A stretch of DNA of 64,000 nt from Brevundimonas intermedia (GCF_027922165.1 NZ_BSFD01000001.1:440780-504779), one strand, 5' to 3'; counted from the stretch's first letter, positions 26,275-35,461 are shown. Notes: generated from the sequence alone by a model not told the origin. Numbers and translations are program-made.

Positions 26275-29200
26275 GCCTCTCTCCTCAGATCGTCGCCGCC
26301 GATCCCCGCCTGACCGTCTTCGTCACCGCCAACGCCGGCTCGGGCAAGACCACCACCCTGGTCAACCGAGTGGCGCGGCTGCTGCTGGACCAGGTCGATC
26401 CCGGCGCCATCCTGTGCGTCACCTACACCAAGGCCGCCGCCGCCGAGATGCAGGCCCGGCTGTTCGACCAGCTGGGCGGCTGGGCCGTGCTGGACGACGC
26501 CGCCCTGTCGCGCGAACTGGCCCGGCTGGACGACGGCGATCCGCAGGCGATGGATCACGCGGCCCTGTCGCGCGCCCGCAAACTGTTCGCCCGCGCGCTG
26601 GAGACGCCGGGCGGGTTGAAGATCCAGACCATCCACGCCTTCTGCGAAAAACTGCTGCGTCGCTTCCCGCTCGAGGCCGGGGTCTCGCCCCGCTTCACCG
26701 TGCTGGAAGACCAGGCCGCCACCGCCCTCAGCCATTCCGCGCGCGAGGATCTGGCCCGCGCCGCCGTCGCCGATCCGGACGGTCCCATCGGCCAGGCCTA
26801 CAGCCATTTCGCCGTCGAACTGGACTGGCAGAGGTTCCAGGCCCTGCTGTCGATGATCGAGGCCAAGCGCGCGGACCTGCTTGACTATATCGACCGCGCC
26901 GAGGCCGGAACCGCGCCCGATCCCTACGCCCTCACCGGCGCCGAGGCGGGTCGCAGTCCAGAGGATCTGGAACAGGACTTCGTCGCCTGGATCGACCCCG
27001 CCGAATGGAACCGCATGGCCGAGGCCATGGAGACCGGCTCGACCAACGACCGCAAGATCGCCGACGCCATGAGCGTGGCCGCGCCCCCCTACGCCGGGTT
27101 CGCGGCCCTGGCCGGAGTCTTCTGCACCCAGGCGGGCGAGCCGCGAAAGAGCATGGGCACCAAGTCGGCGCCGCAAGGGGCGGTCGGCTGGCTGGTCGAT
27201 CTGCAAACTCAGTTCCTCGCCACCCGCGAGGCCCTGCGCAAGGCGCGGATCGCCGACGACACGATCAAGGTCCTGACCCTGGCCCGCGCCCACGCCGCCT
27301 TCTACGAGGCCGCAAAGGCCCAGCGCGGGGCCCTCGACTTCCCCGACCTGGTCGCCCGCGCCGCCGCCCTGCTGACCCGCAGCGGGGCCGCCGCCTGGGT
27401 GCTGTACAAGCTGGACGGCGGGGTCGATCACGTCCTGATCGACGAGGCCCAGGACACCGCCCCCGAACAATGGGCCATCGTCCGCGCCCTGACCGGAGAA
27501 TTCTATTCCGGCCAAGGTTCACCCAATCGGGCCTCGGGCCGCACCGTCTTCGCCGTCGGCGACGAGAAACAGTCGATCTACTCCTTCCAGGGCGCCCGGC
27601 CGGAGCGTCTGCGCCAGGAACGGGCCGACTTCCTGGCCTTGGCCGAGGGCGCCGGCGAGCCCTTCGCCGGGCCCGAGCTCAACACCTCCTACCGTTCGAC
27701 CGAGGAGGTGCTCGCCTTCGTCGACGCCGTCTTCGCCGACCCCGACCGCACCCGCGCCCTGACCGGCCCCCAGGGCGACATCGCCCGTCACATCCCCGCC
27801 CGTATCGGCCAGCACGGCGCCATCGACCTGTGGCCCTTGTTCGTGGACGAGCCCGCGCCCGAGACCGACGCCTGGGATGATCCGGTCGATCAGGAGAGCG
27901 TCGGTAGCGCCCGCAAACGCCTGGCCCGCGACCTGGCCCGCGAGATCCGCCGCCAGGTCGAAAGCGGCCTGGCTGTCTTCGACAGCCGCACCCGCGCGCT
28001 CCGCCCCGCCGGCTACGGCGACTACATCGTCCTGGTCCGCCGCCGCGACGCCACCTTCGAAGAGATCATTCGCGCGCTGAAGACCGAGGGCGTCCCCGTC
28101 GCCGGCGCCGACCGGCTGAAACTGTCCAGCCATATCGTCTTCGACGACCTGATCGCCCTGGCTCGGTTCGCCCTCTTCCCCGACGACGACCTGTCCCTGG
28201 CCGAGGTGCTGCGCAGCCCCCTGTGCGACGTGGACGAGGACGGCCTCTACGCCCTGGCCGGGCGCGAGAACCGCAAGTCCGGCCAGCTGTGGCGCGACCT
28301 GCGCGACCGGGCGCACGAACGCCCCGAATGGACCCGCGCCCGCGACGCGCTTCAGGCCGCCGTCGATGCACGCGGCGGCGATCCCTTCGCCTTCTTCTCC
28401 CAGGCCCTGAACCGAGTGGACGACACGGGCCGTTCGGGCCGAGCCCGCATCCTGGCCCGGCTGGGCCGCGAGGCGGAAGAAGCCGTCGACGAAACCCTGA
28501 ACCAGGTCCTGGCGGCCGAGAACCGCGGCGCGATCGACCTTGAATCCTGCCTGGCCCAGCTCGAGGCCGCCGATGTCGAGGTGAAGCGCGAACTGGAAGG
28601 CGCGCGCGGCGAGGTCCGCGTCATGACCGTCCACGGCGCCAAGGGGCTGGAGGCGCCCATCGTCATCCTGCCCGACACCACCATGAAGGCGAAGGCCCAG
28701 GGCCCGTCCCTGATGCCCGCCGTCACGGCGGAAGACGAAGGCGAAGCCTGGCTGATGGCGCCCGGCTCGGCCAAGGACGACTGCCCTGCCTCGGCCGACG
28801 CTCGCGCGGCGCGCCAGGCCCGCACCGACGACGAGACCCTGCGTCTGCTCTATGTCGCCCTGACCCGCGCGCGGGACCGCGTCATCGTCATGGGCCGCGC
28901 CTCCAGCCGGGGCGCCGAACCCGGCAGCTGGTGGTCGGTGATCGAAGAGACCTTCGACCGCCTGGGCGATCAGGTGCGCGAGGTCGAGAACGGCGTCCGC
29001 CGCTTCGGCGTCGACCCCGAACGCCGCCCGACGCAGGCCGCCCAAGACCGCACGACCTCAGCCCTGCCCACCTGGGCCGCCACGCCGCCCCCCGCCGACG
29101 CCGCCGCCCGCTTCGCCGCGCCGTCACGGATGGAGGGCTCGATCCGCATCCCCGCCCCCTCGCCCCTGGCCCGCAGCGCGGCCGGCGGCGCGGCCCTGGG

Positions 29201-29702
29201 CCGGTTCCGGCGCGGCGACCTGATCCACCGTCTGCTGGAGCGCCTGCCCGAGATCGGACCCGCCGACCGTCCCAACGCCGCACGGCGCCTGCTGGCGCGC
29301 GAGACCGATCTGGACGAGGCCCAGCGCGCCGAAATGATCGCCGCCGCCTTCTCGGTGCTGGACGACGCCCGCTTCGCCCCGGTCTTCGGTCCTGGATCCC
29401 GCGCCGAAGTGGCCCTGACCGGCGCCCTGCCTGGCCCGTCCAGCGTGGCGATCAACGGCCGCATCGACCGGCTGGTGGTCACGCCCGACCGGGTGCTGGT
29501 GATCGACTACAAGACCAACCGCCCCGCCCCCGACGCCCTCGACCGGGTCGATCCCGCCTATGTGCTTCAGGCCGCCGTCTATGTCGCCGTGCTGAAACGC
29601 CTCTATCCCGACCGCCCGGTCGAGGCCGCCCTGGTCTGGACCGACGGCCCCAAACTGATGCCGATCCCGCAGGCGATGCTGGACGCGGCGCTCACGCCTT
29701 AG
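26271..29702 (+). CDS. addA: Double-strand break repair helicase AddA
   Basis: 1143-residue UvrD/RecB-type helicase with a C-terminal nuclease. Motif I ANAGSGKTTTLVNRV lies at about residues 18-32; motif Ia CVTYTKAAAAEMQ; motif II VLIDEAQDTAPEQW; motif III FAVGDEKQSIYSFQGARP; motif V VMTVHGAKGLEAPIV; motif VI LRLLYVALTRARDRV. The RecB-family nuclease motif VIDYKTNRPAP lies near residue 1078, with YVLQAAVY after it. ATGA overlap with addB. With AddB it replaces RecBCD. Confidence 0.96.
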   Translation: MSLSPQIVAADPRLTVFVTANAGSGKTTTLVNRVARLLLDQVDPGAILCVTYTKAAAAEMQARLFDQLGGWAVLDDAALSRELARLDDGDPQAMDHAALSRARKLFARALETPGGLKIQTIHAFCEKLLRRFPLEAGVSPRFTVLEDQAATALSHSAREDLARAAVADPDGPIGQAYSHFAVELDWQRFQALLSMIEAKRADLLDYIDRAEAGTAPDPYALTGAEAGRSPEDLEQDFVAWIDPAEWNRMAEAMETGSTNDRKIADAMSVAAPPYAGFAALAGVFCTQAGEPRKSMGTKSAPQGAVGWLVDLQTQFLATREALRKARIADDTIKVLTLARAHAAFYEAAKAQRGALDFPDLVARAAALLTRSGAAAWVLYKLDGGVDHVLIDEAQDTAPEQWAIVRALTGEFYSGQGSPNRASGRTVFAVGDEKQSIYSFQGARPERLRQERADFLALAEGAGEPFAGPELNTSYRSTEEVLAFVDAVFADPDRTRALTGPQGDIARHIPARIGQHGAIDLWPLFVDEPAPETDAWDDPVDQESVGSARKRLARDLAREIRRQVESGLAVFDSRTRALRPAGYGDYIVLVRRRDATFEEIIRALKTEGVPVAGADRLKLSSHIVFDDLIALARFALFPDDDLSLAEVLRSPLCDVDEDGLYALAGRENRKSGQLWRDLRDRAHERPEWTRARDALQAAVDARGGDPFAFFSQALNRVDDTGRSGRARILARLGREAEEAVDETLNQVLAAENRGAIDLESCLAQLEAADVEVKRELEGARGEVRVMTVHGAKGLEAPIVILPDTTMKAKAQGPSLMPAVTAEDEGEAWLMAPGSAKDDCPASADARAARQARTDDETLRLLYVALTRARDRVIVMGRASSRGAEPGSWWSVIEETFDRLGDQVREVENGVRRFGVDPERRPTQAAQDRTTSALPTWAATPPPADAAARFAAPSRMEGSIRIPAPSPLARSAAGGAALGRFRRGDLIHRLLERLPEIGPADRPNAARRLLARETDLDEAQRAEMIAAAFSVLDDARFAPVFGPGSRAEVALTGALPGPSSVAINGRIDRLVVTPDRVLVIDYKTNRPAPDALDRVDPAYVLQAAVYVAVLKRLYPDRPVEAALVWTDGPKLMPIPQAMLDAALTP

Positions 29703-29707
29703 CCCCC

Positions 29708-29813
29708 GTCATTCTCGGGCTTGACCCGAGGACCGGGCGTAGAGCGGGCTGTGCGTCACCGTCTTTGCAGGAGCGGCGGAACATCCGATCCTCGGGTCAA
29801 GCCCGAGGATGAC
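29708..29813. repeat. Intergenic palindrome, family A
   Basis: Two 25-nt arms (29708-29732 and 29789-29813) are reverse complements with one mismatch, enclosing a 56-nt loop. The arms match the copy at 8552-8656 almost base for base. It lies between addA and trxA and would form a long hairpin in the message. The remaining 29814-29967 holds no gene. Confidence 0.88.
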
Positions 29814-29967
29814 GGAGAAGGAGCGCCACCCCCGCGATGGCAGGAGTTGAATTGCCCGCGATTCGCTCCCACATCTCCGACCGAACCCGGACGCTCCGGC
29901 CAACATCAACACGCGCTCAAGCAGCGAGGCCCAGCGGGCCGAGCGCCGGCGCCCCAAGGAGCCATTC

Positions 29968-30303
29968 ATGGCGACTGTAAAAGTCACGGACGAAAGCTTC
30001 GACGCCGACGTTCTGAAATCCTCCACCCCCGTGCTGGTGGACTTCTGGGCCGAATGGTGCGGCCCCTGCAAACAGATCGGCCCGGCGCTGGAACAGATCG
30101 CCGACGAACTGGGCGGTCAGGTCACCGTGGCCAAGATCAATATCGATGACAGCCCCATGACCCCGTCCAAGCTGGGCGTGAAGGGCATCCCGACCCTGAT
30201 GCTGTTCAAGGACGGCCAGATGACCTCGATGAAGGTCGGCGCCATGCCCAAGGGCAAGATCGTCGAATGGCTCGCCGAGGCGGGCGTCAAGGCCGACGCC
30301 TGA
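29968..30303 (+). CDS. trxA: Thioredoxin
   Basis: 111-residue cytosolic thioredoxin with the WCGPC redox site (about residues 31-35), VDFWAEWC before it and the cis-proline loop KGIPTLMLF. Reduces protein disulfides. A palindromic repeat separates it from addA, so it may have its own promoter. Followed by a strong terminator. Confidence 0.97.
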   Translation: MATVKVTDESFDADVLKSSTPVLVDFWAEWCGPCKQIGPALEQIADELGGQVTVAKINIDDSPMTPSKLGVKGIPTLMLFKDGQMTSMKVGAMPKGKIVEWLAEAGVKADA

Positions 30304-30326
30304 TCCTTTCGCCCTGCTGAAGATCA

Positions 30327-30360
30327 AACGCCCGCCGGTTCCGACCGGCGGGCGTTTTCG
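30327..30360. terminator. Bidirectional intrinsic terminator after trxA
   Basis: Perfect 13-bp stem AACGCCCGCCGGT (30327-30339) / ACCGGCGGGCGTT (30344-30356) with a TCCG loop and a T-rich tail (TTCG). Serves trxA on the plus strand and, read on the other strand (T-run after the stem), the convergent GH39 gene. Confidence 0.93.
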
Positions 30361-30362
30361 TT

Positions 30363-31955
30363 TTACGGCCGGGCCGGGTCGATCTCCACCAGCACCACGT
30401 CATAGGTCTTCATCGGCACGCTCAGCCGCCCCCTCCCATCGGCGCCCACGGTGACGGACTGCACCTCGGGCGTATCGCGCGTCAGGTCGTTCAGCCGCTG
30501 CAACTGGGCGGCGTCCAGTGCGGCCGGCGCGCCCATTTCCAGATAGGCCGTATAGGCGTCATTGGACTGGAACCCGACCCGCCGCACCGTCGCGCGGTGG
30601 ACGCCGGGCGTGAGATTCTGAACGACGATATCCAGCGGCGCCGCCGCCGAGGGCTCGCGCACCTGGCGGAAGAAGGGCCGGTTGCTGATCGGCTGGTCCG
30701 GCAGTTCATAGCGCCAGGCCAGCACCTGCACCGTCTCGCCCTTCAGCGCCGCGAGGCTCTGGGCGTCGCCGGTGGCCAGTTCGCGGTCGCCCAGGCTGTT
30801 CAGATATTTGTAGGCGAAGAAGGTCGGCTTGCGCACGCCCTGCGGGTTCATCAGGCCGAACCCCCCGTCGAACGGCTTGGTCTGCGGCCCCGGCTCCTCG
30901 AACAGGTCGCTGAAGGCCCAGTAGCTCATCCCCTGCACCAGGCCCTCGCTCTCGTGCAGCTTGGTCAGGACGTATGAGGCGCCGAAATAGTCGTCGTGGA
31001 TCGGATCGCGCGGATTATAGCTGGTGCTCCATTCGGTGAAGAACAGCGGCAGACCGGGCCGGGTCGAGGCCTCGATCTCGCCCCTCACCTTGCGCACGTC
31101 CGAGACCACGGCGTCGGGCGCGCGCGACAGCTTGTTGTCGCCCTCGCCCTTCTCGTCCAGGAAGCCGCCCTCGACCCCATAGGTATGGGTGGTCACGAAA
31201 TCGACCGGCAGCTGATGCTGGTCGGCATAGGCCAGGAATTCGGGCACCCAGGCCGCGCCGGCGGTCGAAGGCCCGCCCACCCGCAGCGCCGGATCCACCG
31301 CCTTGATGGCCCGAACCGTACGCCCGTAATAGTCGAAATAGGCCGCCTGATCGGCCCGCTCCCAGAAGCCGTCCAGGTTCGGCTCGTTCCAGAACTCGAA
31401 ATACCAGGACCGCACCTCTTCGGCGCCGTAGCGGTCGATCAGATGGCGCACGAAGGCGTCGATCAGCCCGCTCCACTTCTCCGGCTGCGGGTGGGAGGTG
31501 TTGCCCTTCCAGTAGAAGATGGTCTGGTCCGAGGTCTTCATCGCATCCGGCGTAAAGCCCAGTTCGATGAAGGGCTTGATCCCCATGCCCAGCATACGAT
31601 CGTAAAGCTGATCGACGCGGGTCCAGTCATAAACCGGCTGGCCGTCCACCTCGCGATACACGCCCATGTCGTCGTGGAAGATGTCGTGGAAGCGGATGTA
31701 GCGAAAGCCCAGCTCGTCACACACCGTCTTCAACTGGCCCAGGGCGTCCTCGCGGATCGTCGTCCCCGGATAGTCGGCGCCGACCGAAAACTCCGCCATC
31801 CGGTCGCGCGCGCTCGTCGCCCCCCGAGCGTCCACCACGATGGGGCGAGCGCCCGATGCGCTCTGAGCGGCCGCCGGTCCCGCCAGCACCGCCAAGGCCC
31901 CGATCAGGGCCAACCCCGCTCGGCCTGACATCTTCATCCGATCCATGGTTTCCAT
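30363..31955 (-). CDS. Glycoside hydrolase family 39 (beta-xylosidase type), exported
   Basis: 530 residues. Signal peptide (about 1-31, ending AAAQ), then a TIM-barrel GH39 domain: IRFHDIFHDDMGVY, the acid/base glutamate in FEFWNEPNLDGFW (about residue 190), VTTHTYGVEGG, and the nucleophile glutamate in LPLFFTEWSTSY (about 308). A C-terminal beta-sandwich region follows. The family cleaves xylo-oligosaccharides or related glycosides; export suggests a periplasmic or surface role. Start 31955 gives METMDRMKM; ATGs at 31946, 31937 and 31931 are alternatives. An operator-like palindrome lies 18 bp upstream. Confidence 0.93.
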   Translation of the reverse strand: METMDRMKMSGRAGLALIGALAVLAGPAAAQSASGARPIVVDARGATSARDRMAEFSVGADYPGTTIREDALGQLKTVCDELGFRYIRFHDIFHDDMGVYREVDGQPVYDWTRVDQLYDRMLGMGIKPFIELGFTPDAMKTSDQTIFYWKGNTSHPQPEKWSGLIDAFVRHLIDRYGAEEVRSWYFEFWNEPNLDGFWERADQAAYFDYYGRTVRAIKAVDPALRVGGPSTAGAAWVPEFLAYADQHQLPVDFVTTHTYGVEGGFLDEKGEGDNKLSRAPDAVVSDVRKVRGEIEASTRPGLPLFFTEWSTSYNPRDPIHDDYFGASYVLTKLHESEGLVQGMSYWAFSDLFEEPGPQTKPFDGGFGLMNPQGVRKPTFFAYKYLNSLGDRELATGDAQSLAALKGETVQVLAWRYELPDQPISNRPFFRQVREPSAAAPLDIVVQNLTPGVHRATVRRVGFQSNDAYTAYLEMGAPAALDAAQLQRLNDLTRDTPEVQSVTVGADGRGRLSVPMKTYDVVLVEIDPARP

Positions 31956-31973
31956 CCGTCGTTGTTTTCATTT

Positions 31974-31987
31974 TGGTAGCGCTAACA
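31974..31987 (-). promoter_or_regulatory. LacI-family (XylR-like) operator before GH39 gene
   Basis: TGTTAGCGCTACCA on the minus strand: a near-perfect palindrome around AGCGCT, the classic LacI/GalR operator core. It resembles the operator reported for the xylose regulator XylR in Caulobacter (recalled, not checked). It sits 19 bases before the ATG, where a bound repressor would block transcription. Its presence before a xylosidase-type gene fits xylose or xylo-oligosaccharide induction. Confidence 0.75.
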
Positions 31988-32067
31988 AACACGCGAGGCA
32001 ACTCGTCGTTTGGCCGCAGCTTCACGTCTTCGGGACGAAGCCCCTCACGGTGTGATAGGTCAGTCGC

Positions 32068-32253
32068 ATGAGCCAAGACGATCAAACCCCGGACGCCGAC
32101 GCTCCCGCAGACGAAACCCCCGTCCAGCGCGCCCTGCGTCTGAAGAAGGCGGCGCTCGACGCACGTCCCCAGGCCCCGCGCGGCGGCCGTTTCCAACGCG
32201 AACAGAACGCCCGCATCGCCGCCGGCAAGTCCCGCCCCTGGATGAGCAAGTAA
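32068..32253 (+). CDS. Small conserved hypothetical protein
   Basis: 61-residue, acidic N-terminus and basic C-terminus (PRGGRFQREQNARIAAGKSRPWMSK). The RAxxLKKAAxDARPxxPRGG...REQxARIAAGKSxPWMSK pattern looks like the small uncharacterised proteins found widely in alphaproteobacteria (from memory). Possible nucleic-acid-binding basic tail. Monocistronic; followed by a family B palindrome. Confidence 0.75.
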   Translation: MSQDDQTPDADAPADETPVQRALRLKKAALDARPQAPRGGRFQREQNARIAAGKSRPWMSK

Positions 32254-32267
32254 GACAGCACACCGGA

Positions 32268-32417
32268 CTCTCCCTCCCCCTGCGGGGGAGGGGGCGGAGG
32301 CGTAGCCGGAGCCGGGTGGGAACGGCAGGGCGACACATCTCAAGTCAGATCAGTGCGCTTTTGCCTTGCCGCCCCCACCCCGTCGCTGCGCGACGCCCCT
32401 CCCCCGTAGGGGGAGTG
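32268..32417. repeat. Intergenic palindrome, family B
   Basis: Left half 32268-32321 (CTCTCCCTCCCCCTGCGG then GGGGAGGGGG) and a related right half in opposite orientation, 32370-32417 (GCCCCCACCCCGTCG to GGGGGAGTGAG). Each half has its own CCCCC-TGCG-GGGGG type hairpin. It fills the gap between the convergent small gene and folC; no other content is seen. Confidence 0.8.
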
Positions 32418-32425
32418 AGACGACG

Positions 32426-33712
32426 TCACTCCGGCCAGGTCTCTCGGCTCGCCCCCAGCACCTCGCCCGCCAGATACAGCGACCCGCAGATCGCCACCCG
32501 CCCCGCGCCGAGCCGCAGCGCCAGATCCACCGCCTCGCCAACCGATCCCGCCGGCGTCGCCGCCAGCCCGTGCCCGCGCGCCACGGCCGCCAGGGCCGCC
32601 GGCTCGGCCGCCGCCCCGTCGAAGCCGACGGTGAAGACCGTCGCCTGGCTGTCCTTCAGCGCCGCAAAGAACCCGCCCGCATCCTTGTTCGACAATATCC
32701 CGCAGATCAGGGCCAGCGGACGCGGCGCCCGCGCCTGTCGCTCGGCCAGAAACGCCGCCAGCGCCCTCGCCGCATGGGGATTGTGCCCCCCGTCCAGCCA
32801 CAGTTCGGCGTCCGCCGCCTTCGCGGCCTCGCCATACGGACCCGCCGAAATCCGTTGCAGCCGCGCGGGCCAGCGCACGGCCTTCAGCCCCTGCGCGATC
32901 GCCGCCTCGGGCAGGTCCAGTTCGACCGCCGCCGCCACGGCCAAGGCCGCATTGTCGATCTGATGCGCTCCCGCCAGAGCCGGCGCCGGCAGGTCCATGA
33001 ACAGTTCGGCCGTCTGGAACGCCAGCCCGCCCCGCTCGGGCCAGGCGTCGAAATCCACCCCCAACACGGTCAGCCGCGCATGCACATCGACGGCCCGCCG
33101 CTCGATGGCCTTCATCGCCTCTTCCTGCTGACGCGCGATCACCGCCGGCGCGCCCGCCTTCAACACACCCGCCTTCTCCGAGGCGATGACAGCCAGGTCC
33201 GTGCCCAGGAACTCCGCATGATCGTAATCGACCGGAGCGATCACGCTCAGCAGCGGCCGCTCGATCACATTGGTGGCGTCCAGCACCCCGCCCAGCCCGA
33301 CCTCGATAATGGCCAGGTCGGCCGGCGTCTCGGCCATGGCCAGGAAGGCGGCGGCGGTGGTGCTCTCGAACACCGTCGCCTCGCTGCCGGTTTCGGCCAT
33401 GGCGGCTTCGATCCGGTCAAGGATGACGTTCAGATGATCATCCTCGATCAGCCGACCTGCCAGCCGGATCCGCTCGTTGAACCGCACCAGATGGGGCGAG
33501 GTATAGGCATGAACCTTCAGCCCCGCCGCCTCGGCGATGGCCCGGATCATGGCCACGGTGGACCCCTTGCCGTTCGTGCCCGCCACATGCACCACCGGCG
33601 GCAGCCTATGCTGCGGATCGCCCAGGGCGGCGCACAGGGCCTTCATTCGATCCAGCGACAAGTCGATCCGCTGCGGATGTCGGGCGCGCAGCCGCTCGGA
33701 GATCGGGTCCAC
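32426..33712 (-). CDS. folC: Bifunctional dihydrofolate/folylpolyglutamate synthase
   Basis: 428-residue Mur-ligase-type enzyme that adds glutamate to dihydropteroate and folates in the cytosol. The P-loop VVHVAGTNGKGST is followed by YTSPHLVRFNERIRL, EVGLGGVLDATNV and SEKAGVLK. The C-terminal domain shows WLDGGHNPHAARAL. A GTG at 33712 (VDPISERL...) lies 5 nt after the accD stop and gives the family's length; the open frame beyond it runs into accD. Last gene of the trp-accD-folC run. Confidence 0.94.
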   Translation of the reverse strand: MDPISERLRARHPQRIDLSLDRMKALCAALGDPQHRLPPVVHVAGTNGKGSTVAMIRAIAEAAGLKVHAYTSPHLVRFNERIRLAGRLIEDDHLNVILDRIEAAMAETGSEATVFESTTAAAFLAMAETPADLAIIEVGLGGVLDATNVIERPLLSVIAPVDYDHAEFLGTDLAVIASEKAGVLKAGAPAVIARQQEEAMKAIERRAVDVHARLTVLGVDFDAWPERGGLAFQTAELFMDLPAPALAGAHQIDNAALAVAAAVELDLPEAAIAQGLKAVRWPARLQRISAGPYGEAAKAADAELWLDGGHNPHAARALAAFLAERQARAPRPLALICGILSNKDAGGFFAALKDSQATVFTVGFDGAAAEPAALAAVARGHGLAATPAGSVGEAVDLALRLGAGRVAICGSLYLAGEVLGASRETWPE

Positions 33713-33717
33713 AGCCG

Positions 33718-34608
33718 TCAGGCCGCCTGACGGTTTCCGCCCATCAGCATGGACAGGATCTGGCCCAGAACGCGCGGCAGGTCGGCGCGGACAACCACCC
33801 GGTCGACCATGCCCTTTTCCTGCAGATATTCGGCGCGCTGGAAGCCCGGCGGCAGTTTCTCGCGGATGGTGGCCTCGATCACGCGCGGACCGGCGAAGCC
33901 GATCAGGGCGCCCGGCTCGGCCAGATGCACGTCGCCCAGCATGGCGTAGGAGGCGGTTACGCCACCCGTCGTCGGGTCGGTCAGAACCACGGCATAAGGG
34001 AGTTTCGCGGTCTTCAGCTCTTCGATGGCCAGGGTGGTCCGCGCCATCTGCATCAGCGACAGGGCCCCTTCCTGCATCCGCGCGCCGCCGGCGGCGGTGA
34101 AGCAAATCATCGGGACCTTGCGGGCCACAGCCTCGCGCGCGGCCTTGATGAAGGCCTCGCCGGCCGCCATGCCCAGCGACCCGCCCATGAAGGTGAAGTC
34201 CTGGACGATCACCACGGCCTCCTGGCCGCCGACGACGCCATAGCCGATGGCCATGGTGTCCTTGCGACCCGCCGCCTTGCGCGCTGCGCTCAGGCGATCC
34301 TTGTAGGACTTGCCGTCCGAGAATTTCAGCGGGTCTTCCGGCACGTCCGGCGTATCGATAGACTCATACTGGCCGCCGTCGAAGGTGGCCTTCAGCCGCG
34401 TCGGCGCGTCGATCCGCATATGGCGGCCCGACGGCGTGACCCACAGCGAGGCCTCCAGATCCGAGCGATACAGCATCTCGCCCGTGTCGGGGTCCTTGAC
34501 CCACAGATTGTCGGGCGTGTCGCGGCGCGACACGATCTTGCGGACGCCGGGCGCGAAACGGCTCAGCCAGCCGCCGCGCTTTTCCTGGGGTTTGTTCTTG
34601 TCGACCAT
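33718..34608 (-). CDS. accD: Acetyl-CoA carboxylase carboxyltransferase subunit beta
   Basis: 296 residues; with AccA transfers carboxyl from biotin to acetyl-CoA. Crotonase-fold core: DFTFMGGSLGMAAGEAF, FTAAGGARMQEGALSLMQM, LTDPTTGGVTASYAMLGDV and GFAGPRVIEATIREKLPPGFQ. Oddity: the N-terminal zinc-ribbon has lost all four cysteines (WVKDPDTGEMLYR at 36-48 where CPxC is usual, and LWVTPSGRHMRI at 55-66 where CPxC is usual). Start at 34608; the extended frame overlaps trpA and is not credible. It sits 10 nt after the trpA stop. Confidence 0.96.
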   Translation of the reverse strand: MVDKNKPQEKRGGWLSRFAPGVRKIVSRRDTPDNLWVKDPDTGEMLYRSDLEASLWVTPSGRHMRIDAPTRLKATFDGGQYESIDTPDVPEDPLKFSDGKSYKDRLSAARKAAGRKDTMAIGYGVVGGQEAVVIVQDFTFMGGSLGMAAGEAFIKAAREAVARKVPMICFTAAGGARMQEGALSLMQMARTTLAIEELKTAKLPYAVVLTDPTTGGVTASYAMLGDVHLAEPGALIGFAGPRVIEATIREKLPPGFQRAEYLQEKGMVDRVVVRADLPRVLGQILSMLMGGNRQAA

Positions 34609-34618
34609 GGGCGGGCTC

Positions 34619-35461
34619 TTAGACGGTTTCCGCCAGGGATGCACCAGTGCGCACGGACCGAACCGCGTCGCCCAGCGCCTTGACCCGGGCCAGCACGCGC
34701 GGCGCAACGGCTTCCCCGGCCTCCAGCGCGGCCGCGACCTCGTCCACCAGGGCCGAACCGACCACCACGGCGTCGGCCACCCGCGCGATCTCGGCCGCCC
34801 GTTCCGGCGTCTTGACCCCGAAGCCAACCGCGACCGGCAGACCCGACGCCTTGCGCACCCGCTCCACCGCCGGGGCCACGACCTCCGCGTTCGCCTCCTT
34901 GACGCCCGTCACGCCCGCAACGGCGACATAATAGACGAAGCCCGACGTCCCCTGGACCACGATCTTCAGCCGTTCGTCATCCGAGGTCGGCGTCGCCAGA
35001 CGGATCAGCGAGATCGACACCTTGTCCAGCGCCGCGATCAGAGGCCCGGCCTCTTCCGGCGGGCAGTCCACCACGATCAGCCCATCGATGCCGCAGTCGG
35101 CGGCATAGGCGGCGAAGGCGTCATAGCCCAGGCTCTCGATCGGGTTCAGATAGCCCATCAGGATGATCGGCGTGACCTCGTCACCCTTACGGAACTCACG
35201 CGCCAGATCCATGGTCGAGCGCAGGCCGAAACCCGCCTTCATCCCGCGGATGGCGGCCCGCTGGATCGGCGGCCCCTCGGCCATAGGATCGCTGAACGGA
35301 AAGCCGAGCTCGATGATGTCGGCCCCGGCGGCGGGCAGGCCGGTCAGGATCGCCAGCGCCTCCTCGCGCGACGGATCCCCCCCCATCACATAGGGAATAA
35401 AGGCCGCGCGGCCCTCGGCCTTCAGCGCGGCGAAACAGGCGTCGATACGGGCGGTAGTCAT
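34619..35461 (-). CDS. trpA: Tryptophan synthase alpha subunit
   Basis: 280-residue TIM barrel that releases indole from indole-3-glycerol phosphate. The catalytic glutamate lies in IIELGFPFSDPMAEGP and the aspartate in the LMGYLNPIESLGYDAF region. Later the phosphate loop VAVGFGVKTPE and VVGSALVDEV are clear. The start overlaps the preceding exported-protein gene by ATGA rather than adjoining trpB directly, which is unusual. Confidence 0.97.
   Translation of the reverse strand: MTTARIDACFAALKAEGRAAFIPYVMGGDPSREEALAILTGLPAAGADIIELGFPFSDPMAEGPPIQRAAIRGMKAGFGLRSTMDLAREFRKGDEVTPIILMGYLNPIESLGYDAFAAYAADCGIDGLIVVDCPPEEAGPLIAALDKVSISLIRLATPTSDDERLKIVVQGTSGFVYYVAVAGVTGVKEANAEVVAPAVERVRKASGLPVAVGFGVKTPERAAEIARVADAVVVGSALVDEVAAALEAGEAVAPRVLARVKALGDAVRSVRTGASLAETV

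Noticed and set aside
27519..29045. 508-residue minus-strand ORF
   Set aside because: It lies antisense to addA, whose helicase motifs are complete; no motif or ribosome site supports it.
32426..34105. folC start upstream within accD
   Set aside because: The extension reads through accD on the same strand in another frame; the GTG at 33712 gives the normal FolC N-terminus.
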